From positions 117,452,674 to 117,516,673 of the forward strand of contig CM061243.1 in assembly GCA_030848705.1 (NCBI GenBank): a DNA stretch of 64,000 nucleotides. The letters are read 5' to 3'. This stretch comes from Heracleum sosnowskyi. Lineage: Eukaryota; Streptophyta; Magnoliopsida; Apiales; Apiaceae. Position numbers and translations under genes: made by a program. The notes beneath the pieces were generated by a model. It ran no database searches, was not told the origin of the DNA, and was given only the letters and a program-made list of their open reading frames with translations. Shown here piece by piece: positions 45,501 to 52,548 of the stretch (positions within the stretch are counted from its first letter, which is position 1; every line of letters starts with the position of its first letter).

Positions 45501-46993
45501 CTCTATATCACACTGATAAAAGAGTTCAACAATTATATGCAAGAAAAGCACTCTCTACAGCAAGTGAAGAATATCCAGATCTCTCACATGAAGAATTCTT
45601 GAGACTACAAAGAGAGACAATGGAAAGCTATACTGCTCCTGCTAGAGGTAGAGGAAGCAGAGGTAGGAGAGGTGCTAGAAGAAGTAAAAGAGGTTCTTCA
45701 ACTCAAACAGTACCTAGACAGACAAGGTCTAGAGGGTTAAGAATTGAAGAAATTCCTGAACCTATTCAAACTCTAGTAGTTCCTGACAGATCTACTTTTG
45801 GTGATGATGGAATTGTTGAAGAAGAACCTGGATTAAGAAGAAAATCAAGAAAATCAACTCTCAGCAATACAAATCAAATTGAAGATTCTAATCCTGACAA
45901 TATTCAAGATCCTGACGAATCTGAAATTCTGCAAGAGGTTGATTTGATAATCTTATTTACTGTTGTTGATTGTCACAACAAAGAAGTAGATGAAGAAGAA
46001 GAAGCCAGAAGAAGAGATATTACAAGAAGAACAAATAAAGATTTCAATCTCTATCTACAAAGGCTTAAAGTTTCAAATGAAAGAAAATGGAGGAACTCAA
46101 GCAAACAAGAATCTTCGCTGGAAAGAAGCTATGCCTTTGAAAAGGAAAAGGACAAGAAGTGGAAACATATTAGCACATTAAGTTGTGATACACCTATCAA
46201 TTTTCAGTCTGGTGGAATTATTACAAGCGCTTCAAGTGTTGTTGATTTGTCTGATATGGTTAGATCAAAAGCACTCTGGTTAAAGATGTTTTCGAGTCTG
46301 AAGCAATTGTCAAGTAATTCAAGAGGAGGTATTGGACACAGAGATGGTGAATATCTGAATATGTCATATGTTGATCCTTACTCCTTGACAGAAATTGGAG
46401 GTACTTTAACTTCTGAAAACCTGAACAATTTATTAGCTGTTGATATAGTTATAGATTGTCATGATGGTTTTGAAAAGAAAGAAAAGCTTCTGTACTTCAT
46501 GAAAGATGGTAGTGTGAAGATTCTATCTATTCAAGATCTGCTGATGAAAACTACACAGGAACTGAAATATGTTCACTATCTGTTAAGATGGAAGAACCAA
46601 GTGTACAAAGAATGGAGTGATATGATTTTGTCAACTATAAGAAGAAGACTGGATGGAAACAGTAATTTCGATGGTAATTATACTCCCATGTACTTAAATC
46701 AAAGAGGTCAGGATGTGGAAATGCAAAGGGGTACTGCTGTTAAAGAAGTAAATTTTGGCATGACTCATCTTTCTCTCAATCCTGATGGGAAGGAAATTGC
46801 TTATCTTTTGCTTGAAGAGCACAGTCTACAAAGAAACTCCATACAGAATCTCAGAGCAGCTATCTACCAGATTAATGAGGAAGATGAAGAACTCAGAAAT
46901 CTTAAGGAAAGACTGATTCAAATTCTTGAAGAAAAAGAAGAAAGTTTATTATCCAACTTCTTGAAGATGAATCTGTTCTATCACAAAGCTTAA
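42533..46993 (+). CDS. ORF3 of the copia element, function unknown
   Basis: 1486 residues, uninterrupted, in a different frame from pol. Visible parts: an N-terminal globular-looking region of about 300 residues; a low-complexity middle with five QEP-type repeats (TQEPLNQS, TQEPFSQ, TQEPSSQS, TQEPLAQS, PQEPL) at about 520-610; an acidic run (DDDNSDDDSDDD) near 670-690; a predicted coiled coil at about 760-865; an Arg/Gly-rich basic block (RGRGSRGRRGARR) near 1035; and a C-terminal region with a further coiled coil. I see no clear signal peptide or membrane segment. An envelope-like role, as proposed for SIRE1, is therefore not supported. The basic block suggests nucleic-acid binding. Similar extra ORFs follow pol in other plant copia elements. 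Confidence 0.8.
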   Translation: MASSSFMNKQTVIHDITFATNNFVAILDHQELPTEFHIIQDFLTSSPLKYALTEPASVSFKSVMQVWNTVVFGQSSTGTILMQFESNGVTHHVTPAVIEEALHLPILGEKVPRVISDSALFEFVKKLGYNGEVKRYGNLFRTKLKKEWNFFFDTISRCFLNKTSNFDALPSGSLKIGYSLIHSTVFDYGSFILKALSDRKSDKLGSVCFLRFLQLIFNHLCPNVVFEDDVVLPICRITENNIKSLVNSDKANGFIGNAFIPDEVRFFLHQKMPTRYGLLSNAMVQGPTHLVPDTSMQPKQSKQLTTTSIVSQKTLVVKSKKSARTDVSGRQSGSKDFSSTPLTKKKIQGGVQGVLVKKADKVVKDVPVKRKLRLIDESDSEDALPISSVMNVNKEVADTATKAVVPSSKPQKTRKLSKSRYHIPLTVQMKDTDIQTSNPDVSIPDATTKVVSISDSPASPSQIRGHSWEKVSTTASLVGLTPTSKKKRNAEELVYQRQKKLKGSSPQEPEFQSNSAATGDPATQEPLNQSLGEGLASGMVTQEPFSQRENEDINIPATQEPSSQSEDAGKATTSVERLVENIVNEGSTQEPLAQSVEAASEPQAPQEPLVANTDASISNPDDVHPDVSGAPDTEPILIQPLRSRPIDHPISESQDKLKGIAIPDPDISHSSDDDNSDDDSDDDNENRKEKEQLATALKISLGTNFGSSSTYMAGKAFTGKDQRQDFSTPSFDPAEAFRQNEWNNSWHNSDESISFSSAIEHAYNAVKSIENQDLKNHLKATTLLSKSLKSEIDSIKGSTEKVRTDIFNNFTKVSTTFQLRVVESQVKSVVSEQTSINQRIDSLDTKVTEIQASLSLILQLLSNPDVKKGEKVIQTKCTPDLVLRNNDDDTGDDGGDKAIQGETFDAVVMKTIQTSQSQTTQSTHVSDSGVKTVRTLVQSQILTEDQILTPGHGHILAIIPEGDEDVIIDNPEDASNLFQKFSTKDGRIVTLYHTDKRVQQLYARKALSTASEEYPDLSHEEFLRLQRETMESYTAPARGRGSRGRRGARRSKRGSSTQTVPRQTRSRGLRIEEIPEPIQTLVVPDRSTFGDDGIVEEEPGLRRKSRKSTLSNTNQIEDSNPDNIQDPDESEILQEVDLIILFTVVDCHNKEVDEEEEARRRDITRRTNKDFNLYLQRLKVSNERKWRNSSKQESSLERSYAFEKEKDKKWKHISTLSCDTPINFQSGGIITSASSVVDLSDMVRSKALWLKMFSSLKQLSSNSRGGIGHRDGEYLNMSYVDPYSLTEIGGTLTSENLNNLLAVDIVIDCHDGFEKKEKLLYFMKDGSVKILSIQDLLMKTTQELKYVHYLLRWKNQVYKEWSDMILSTIRRRLDGNSNFDGNYTPMYLNQRGQDVEMQRGTAVKEVNFGMTHLSLNPDGKEIAYLLLEEHSLQRNSIQNLRAAIYQINEEDEELRNLKERLIQILEEKEESLLSNFLKMNLFYHKA

Positions 46994-47089
46994 ACAGATA
47001 AGTTGTTTCTGAAGATACTCGTACATTTTGATACATGTTTTTGACATCATTGAATATTTGGAATCTATACTTTATTTCACAAAGTATGA

Positions 47090-47101
47090 GATTGGGGGAG
47101 A
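47090..47101 (+). other. Polypurine tract of the copia element
   Basis: GATTGGGGGAGA lies immediately before the 3' LTR, in the position where plus-strand DNA synthesis is primed. Confidence 0.85.
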
Positions 47102-47102
47102 T

Positions 47103-47719
47103 TGTTAGATCAGAATTCAATGATCATCAGAAGCTAGACTCAACTGATCAGGATTGCTGACGTCATCAGTATTGCATGGTCATCAGTATTTGATCAAGCG
47201 TCAGTATCTTATTGATCATCAGGATTCCTACTCAGACTATGATCAGGTTTGATCATCAGGACTTGAAGCTGATCAGGATTTCTACTTCGAGTTATATTTG
47301 GAGTCTAGATAAACATGGAAGTTTATTCTATTTGTTCCTGGTTTGTAGAATGCAGCTATCGATTAAAGATATGTTTCTATCTTTGTTATTGATTAGGACT
47401 TATCTTGTTATTGATAGAGAAGCTGTGTGCACTATATAAACACAGTTTTGGTTTCGATTTATGTATTCATTCGAGAGAGAACATAATCGGAGAGAAGCTC
47501 TTAAGAACAGAATTTCTTGAGAGAGTTTTTTGTAAGCTAGCAGCTCTTAAGAACATCAGAATTTCTTAAGAGAGTTTGTAACAGTTTTATATCAAAGTTA
47601 ATAAAGCTGTTATTGTTATTGTTATTGTTATTGATCTTTCATATTTGTGATATATAAAGTCGAGAATCTTATACAATTGTATTCAACCCCCTTCTACAAT
47701 TGTTATTTACTGGGCAACA
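47103..47719 (+). repeat. 3' LTR of the copia element
   Basis: 617 bp with two differences from the 5' LTR, followed by the target duplication GCTCC. Confidence 0.95.
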
Positions 47720-47724
47720 GCTCC

Positions 47725-48237
47725 ATACAGCAACGTTAAAAATCATTGCAATATAGACATGTAGCAACATTTTATGGTCTTTAGCAACATTTAAAAATCA
47801 TTGCAGTAGCAAATGGTTGGCAAACAAGTCACTTTAAGGCAACAAATATTAGATCAATTGTAATGAATTTATTAGAAAAATTGCAACAGTTTAGGTCATT
47901 ATTGCAATAATTTTATAGCAATTGTAACATTATTTGCAACATATTTTTGACACAATTGCAACAATTTTTAAAAATAAAATTGAATGGTTCTGTTTGAAAT
48001 TACAACTAGCCAGGCATAAAAGCCACAATTCCAAGCAATGCCAAACATCAACATCATTTCATACAGACCACTAATTACCAACAGTTCAAAAGTAGCACCA
48101 TGACTACTACGTACGACATCGTCGTAGAAACCATCCAAAAGGTAAGTCTAAGAAAAACGACAAAATCTTGTATGCGCGCATACACTTAATTACTTATCAA
48201 AACATGCTAAGTCACATATAATTTAAACATAATGTTA
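47725..48237. other. Subterminal repeats of the CACTA-like element
   Basis: AGCAACGTT, ATTGCAAT, TTGCAACAT and related words occur about every 20-40 bases in both orientations up to about 47965, continuing the left-side repeats interrupted by copia. 47966-48237 has no further feature. Confidence 0.55.
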
Positions 48238-48435
48238 TCATATGACAGCTTCATCTCCATCTGTTGTAGCCTCATCATTTGAATCCACCTCTTCTTCTCC
48301 ATTGTCCTCATCTTCGTTGTCCTTCTCATGTGCATCAACGTCGTCATCAGAACTTTCAGCACGCAATTCTTCCACAAATTCTTTCATCGGAGCTTCCTGG
48401 TGAAGACATGATTCATTTTTGTAGGTCCTCTGCAC
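48238..48435 (-). CDS. Short acidic frame inside the CACTA-like element, unrecognised
   Basis: 65 codons ending in an Asp/Glu-rich tail (DNEDEDNGEEEVDSNDEATT). Acidic C-termini are common in proteins of plant CACTA elements, so it could be the last piece of a transposon protein. No conserved transposase motif is visible, and simple GAA/GAT repeats could equally explain it. Confidence 0.3.
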   Translation of the reverse strand: MQRTYKNESCLHQEAPMKEFVEELRAESSDDDVDAHEKDNEDEDNGEEEVDSNDEATTDGDEAVI

Positions 48436-48775
48436 CTTCTAACTTTGGTACTACTTTTACCTATGAAAGTAAGTAGACAAAAATCAGTACACATAATTAT
48501 TAATTCTACAAAGTAAGTCCTGTTTCAAATACACTACTGGTTGGTGGTGCATGACCGTAATTACAGCCAAACCTGCAATCAGATAATTAAAAGAAAAAGA
48601 GTACTACTTTAGAATTCATTATAAATCAGTGTGTATGTTTCATATGTTTATGTAGAAACTTTTGAACTTACACAGATGTTGACAATATGCATATAGGAAC
48701 TCTTTAAATTTCTAATGGTAGCAAAATGTACTATGGGCGACAAAATAAAAAGATGATTTGGTTAGTGTGTCATAC

Positions 48776-49030
48776 CTGAAGCATTACCCAAATATTTTGT
48801 GTCTCTGAAACCAATTAAAACTGCCAATCATAAGATCATTAAGATCCATTTGACCTCAGGTATATAAATCTGGCCATGAATCTTTGAGGAAGTGTGAACT
48901 ATTTTGACTCCAGGAAAGCATCCAAGTGAAGAGCATTTTTTAATAATAAAAAATGTTCCAGTAATAATTTCCTGGCTTCCCACTACGGCAACAAGTATGG
49001 AAATCACCAATACTGGCCATCTTAATTTCC
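48776..49030 (-). pseudogene. HAK/KUP potassium transporter exon fragment (downstream exon)
   Basis: The minus strand reads KLRWPVLVISILVAVVGSQE, ITGTFFIIKKCSSLGCFPGV, KIVHTSSKIHGQIYIPEVKW and FRDTKYLGNASG, a highly conserved stretch of plant HAK/KUP K+ transporters. It is bounded by an acceptor (ATTCAG at 49031 onward) and a donor (GTATGA at 48775). A TGA replaces a conserved Cys codon after WILMIL. It is the last recognisable block of the chimera, 3' of two INO80 exons. Confidence 0.8.
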
Positions 49031-49773
49031 CTGAATCATAAATTTTAAGTATAGTGAGTTATAAACGAACCTCTACTTTCATGCTTAAACATAGACACCA
49101 AAAGTAATACATATATGCAGAATAATAAGCAGAAAAGCAGTAGGCGAAGTAATACAGAGGATGCAACAGCAGTTGTAAAGTAGTGAAAGACTGTAAGGAA
49201 GTTGATTTGTAAACTTAATAATGTAAAGTTGTACAATGACATAGTGTACTGATATGTTCATCATTTGAAATATAAGTCTTAGAGTTGTTATTATATAAAA
49301 GAATTTAAAGTCTGAAACTGATGAAAACAATTTAAAACTTGAAAGCCAAATAAAAATTAGTTTGTTGTGTAAATAAGTTTTAAAAGTTCGTTCTTTGTAT
49401 AAATAAGTAATAACTTCGTTTTTCTGTGTAAATAAGTAAAAAAATTATGTTGACACTCTAAACCTGAGGGCACAAAGGAAAGCTAAAACCAAGATGATGC
49501 CAGAAGAAGCAATCCTGTTTTTGATCACTCAAAATACTCTGATTGACGCGAAACTCGTATACATATGTAATAAAGAAAAAAAGACGTCAATTCAATGTTA
49601 AGAGTACAGTCCAAGTTGAAGTTCATTTACCAATCTGTTAAGCTAGTGCTCATTCAAAGTTCCACCATGTTCTGCATGGTTCTCAATTCTAGTCATAGAC
49701 AGCAAAACTCATGAGATTCTCATTTAATATTCACAACTAAGATGCATAACACAAACTATTTCAAGAAAAGTAC
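49031..49773. other. Unassigned intervening DNA in the captured segment
   Basis: Intron-like AT-rich sequence between the KUP and INO80 exons. I find no further exon; the 65-81 codon frames on the minus strand show no family signature. Confidence 0.4.
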
Positions 49774-49936
49774 CCTTTCGAAAAACCACTCATTAAACTG
49801 TTCATGGTTGTCGAACAGAGTTGGCATAATAAAATGTAACAGGGCCCATAGCTCAGCCATGTTATTCTGAATTGGAGTGCCAGTCAGCAGCAAGCGATTT
49901 CGACATTTAAAGCTGAGTAGAGTCTTCCATCGTATA
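49774..49936 (-). pseudogene. INO80 chromatin-remodelling ATPase exon fragment 2
   Basis: The minus strand reads IRWKTLLSFKCRNRLLLTGT, PIQNNMAELWALLHFIMPTL and FDNHEQFNEWF, the SNF2 ATPase motif III region, with wording characteristic of INO80. It has a TTTCACAG acceptor (49937 onward) and a GTACTT donor (49773). Only two exons of the ATPase core are present, so it cannot work as a remodeller. Confidence 0.8.
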
Positions 49937-50601
49937 CTGTGAAACAAAAAATAGGACACTACTGTAAAACTTCAGAGCATAATGCAGACAGAAACTTTTA
50001 CACAACACAGTTGAAGAAATAAGCTCGTCAAAAGAACAGGAGTTAGGTGGTGTAACACAAATTGGTAACTTATCACATATAACCAATCAGTAGCATTTTA
50101 TTAGGAGTTAATATGCTAAGCTACCAGCCCAAGAGACAGAACGGGTCCCATAGATCACTGAAACAACAGACAAATGTGACACATTACATACTTACATATT
50201 TACATTTACAAACATTCATAGAAAGCTTTTATTCGACATTCACTCTTTTGTGTGGAACAAGTCATCGTGGGATGACCGTGAGGCAGAGGGCCACTTTTGT
50301 GACCCTCTGTTTAAAAAGATTAAAGCACTAGAGATCTGATCTTTAAGTTGCAAAACTTGGGAAAAAAGTTCCACTTGGTTCAGCTTTTGACATGAAGCAT
50401 CAATTTAGAAATCATGACCACGTTTATATTAGTAAAAATACACCATGTTGTTTCCAGAATCCGCCTCGGTAGAACCATTACAAACAATTGATGTAGACGT
50501 GTAAACATATATATACCTTAGGTTCTAAAATATTATTACTTATTTTGTATGTATCAATTGGAATCTTGATAAACAACAGAATAGAAGACAAGGTTCCATA
50601 C

Positions 50602-50683
50602 CTTTGGGAACTTTTGATTGCTTGGGCTTCATCCAGTACCATATATTGCCATTTAATACTACGCAAGTGTTTCTCATCAGACA
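50602..50683 (-). pseudogene. INO80 chromatin-remodelling ATPase exon fragment 1
   Basis: The minus strand reads SDEKHLRSIKWQYMVLDEAQ and AIKSSQ, the SNF2 DEAQ box (motif II) as found in INO80. An acceptor TTTTAG precedes it and a donor GTATGG follows at 50601. It joins in the natural order with the exon at 49774-49936. 49937-50601 between them is intron-like and holds no feature I recognise apart from a short inverted repeat (AGAGGGCCACTTTTGTGACCCTCT, about 50286). Confidence 0.8.
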
Positions 50684-50745
50684 CTAAAATCCAAAAATAA
50701 AAGAATATACAAATTAACAAATACAATAAAACTCAGATAACATAC

Positions 50746-50869
50746 CAGAAAGAGCAGGTGTGAGAATACCATCACCAATCACCATACAAGCTCCAACCAA
50801 ATTAGCTAACACAGGAAAAAATCTTTGCAGTACTTTATACTTCTCCAAAGTAGACTTGAGCCTTGACCC
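50746..50869 (-). pseudogene. HAK/KUP potassium transporter exon fragment (upstream exon)
   Basis: The minus strand reads SRLKSTLEKYKVLQRFFPVL and ANLVGACMVIGDGILTPALS, then a GTATG donor at 50745. GDGILTP is the signature region of HAK/KUP transporters. In a normal gene the next exons encode several membrane helices before the block found at 48776-49030. Here two INO80 exons occupy that place. The left boundary of the captured piece is about 50869. Confidence 0.75.
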
Positions 50870-51720
50870 GATTTTATTCGGGTTGGGGACAGACGGTTCT
50901 TTTTTGTAAGATTATACGTTATACATTATACAAAGACTTAACAAAGTTCTAGTTTTTACAACCTTCACAAAGACTCATACAAATTAACATACATACATAC
51001 ATAAAAGGACAAAATAAAATTGCATAATACATTATACCCTTACATACAGTATATATATACATTGATTAAAGCCCCTAATTTAAAACCCCTAATTTAAAAC
51101 CCCTAATTCTAAAAATCAACTTAAACAAAATCTTAATTTAAACCCTAATTAACAAATTAACCGTATAAATCGATTTTAAAAAAAGCACAAATTAACAATT
51201 GAACCCTAATTTATACATCTAAAATCGATTTTAAAATCGATTTGGGGGAAGAAGATACCTTTGTTGAATCTTTAGTGTTCGAGCTTGAGTGAATCTTCGA
51301 GCTTGAGTGAATCTTCGAGCTTGAGCTTCAGTGTTCACCTTCTCTCTCTGTAGCCTTCTCTCTCGCTGTCTCTCGCTTGTGTGAAAGAAATGATTGCAAA
51401 AGAAATTGTGTGTTTTTTAGTCAAAATGTTTTAGTCAAAAGAAATAGTGTGTTAGAAAGCCCGGGCAAAATAATTTAGCAAGCCCGCTTCTTTCTTTTTT
51501 TTACAGCCCGCCAAAACTTACTCCAAAATATTGAGTTTATGGTAACGTTTATTTATTTTCATTGCAATAAAATTAAATTTTTGCAAAACTGAAATCCAAT
51601 TGTAACGATATTAAAAATCATTACCATATTTGTAAACTACAGAAAACTTGTCATTAAATAGCAACGATTATAAAGCAATTTTTTCAGTTGGAGTTGCAAT
51701 AGTCAATCTATGGTGTAGTG
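50870..51720 (-). other. Terminal region of the CACTA-like element
   Basis: AT-rich spacer, then CCCTAATTT repeats (51065-51110), three copies of GAATCTTCGAGCTTGAGTG (51280-51330), and a CTCTCTC leader-like patch (51340-51375). TTGCAA/GTAACGAT subterminal words follow and the element ends GTGTAGTG. The leader-like patch is where a minus-strand transcript into the KUP/INO80 chimera might begin. Confidence 0.45.
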
Positions 51721-52002
51721 ATAAATTCATATATAAACTACACATCTATATAAATTATTATAAATTATACATATATGAATCTTATCGATATAAATTTTCT
51801 TCTATATATATGTGGCAATGGTATCGGTCCAAAAACAAAAATCAAACTATATAAAGAAAAGAAATTTGTAAATAATTTATAATATTACCTATCTAAATGC
51901 AAATTTTACAAAATATATTTTATTTGATAGTTTATATAATTTTTATTAAATTTACATTTTTTATTCTAATATTCTTTTTATTAACAAATATATTATAATG
52001 TC

Positions 52003-52029
52003 GCCGCGAAGCGCGGCTTAGTAACCTAG
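52003..52029 (+). mobile_element. Helitron 3' terminus
   Basis: The hairpin GCCGCG-AAG-CGCGGC is followed by TTAGTAACCTAG and T, a canonical Helitron end on the plus strand. Its 5' end was not found; 51721-52002 is AT-rich and otherwise empty. Confidence 0.55.
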
Positions 52030-52159
52030 TTATTTAATAAGATAGGGGATGAATAGTGAAACTTCAAATATGAAAATTTAGTTTTAGTCCTTAAAACTAT
52101 ACCCCATTTTAGAGTTCCCAATGTAGATGTCGTTTTAATTAAATTTAGCAAATTCCCAT

Positions 52160-52503
52160 ATCATCAAACCCATAACTAGATTTGCAAAATTAACACTATT
52201 TTTTGAGTCCATAGAGTTATTCCAACAAGCATTCATTTCATTTATAACAATTAAAACAAAGAATAATGCTAGGGGTACCAAATTAGATCCCAAAATGGAT
52301 CACAAATGCCACATGTCATGTTCTTATTGGCTACAACTTAATTAATAATAGTGGACCCCCTGCATTCACATTAATTCCCCCAATAAAATCATCCTAAACT
52401 TCCACATCACCAATGCCACATCATTTGGTACTAAAATTCGGTACCCAATTCGGTACCTCTAGCATTACTCTAAAACAAAATAACAATGATAGTATAATAG
52501 TAA
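52160..52503. repeat. Dispersed repeat R2, copy 2
   Basis: Matches 13072-13472 up to GATAGTATAATAGTAA, where similarity stops and a Gypsy LTR appears to start. It lacks the 13126-13397 insertion and contains the MITE at 52261. Confidence 0.8.
52261..52470. mobile_element. Mutator-like MITE with 9 bp target duplication
   Basis: 210 bp with inverted ends GAATAATGCTAGGGGTACC and GGTACCTCTAGCATTACTC (17 of 19 positions pair). It is flanked by TAAAACAAA on both sides (52252-52260 and 52471-52479). The R2 copy near 13440 has a single TAAAACAAA and no insert, which proves the boundaries. A 9 bp duplication indicates the Mutator superfamily. Confidence 0.9.
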
Positions 52504-52548
52504 CTGATATGGGCTGAAAATAATCCTAGAAGCATAATTAATGATGTA

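Larger units (their letters stand above)
35702..47719 (+). mobile_element. Ty1/copia retrotransposon, structurally complete, with an extra ORF after pol
   Basis: 617 bp LTRs (35702-36318 and 47103-47719) begin TGTTAG and end CAACA, and differ at only two positions that I can find. GCTCC flanks both sides (35697-35701 and 47720-47724). It has a tRNA-Met primer-binding site, gag, pol with protease-integrase-RT-RNase H order (copia), a third ORF of 1486 codons, and a purine tract. The large gag, the long linker between integrase and RT, and an additional ORF downstream of pol resemble the Sirevirus (SIRE/Maximus) branch. That assignment is an inference. It sits inside the CACTA-like element, so it is the younger insertion. 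Confidence 0.95.
35552..51720 (-). mobile_element. CACTA-like transposon with captured gene fragments, split by a copia element
   Basis: The right end reads CAATCTATGGTGTAGTG (reverse complement CACTACACCATAGATTG), the En/Spm-type terminus. Dense TTGCAAC/GCAACGATT subterminal words occur at 51540-51700 and again on the left side at 35570-35697 and 47725-47960. Removing the copia insertion (12,018 bp plus a 5 bp duplication) leaves about 4.1 kb. The left tip is degenerate; I place it near 35552 only because the word ATTGCAAC there aligns with the right subterminal. No complete transposase is seen. The minus-strand payload consists of KUP and INO80 exon fragments (48776-50869). This fits a Pack-CACTA element, meaning a transposon carrying host gene pieces. 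Confidence 0.55.

Noticed and set aside
42533..46993. ORF3 as a retroviral-type envelope gene
   Set aside because: No signal peptide, membrane anchor or cleavage-site-like features are visible, so it is left as function unknown.
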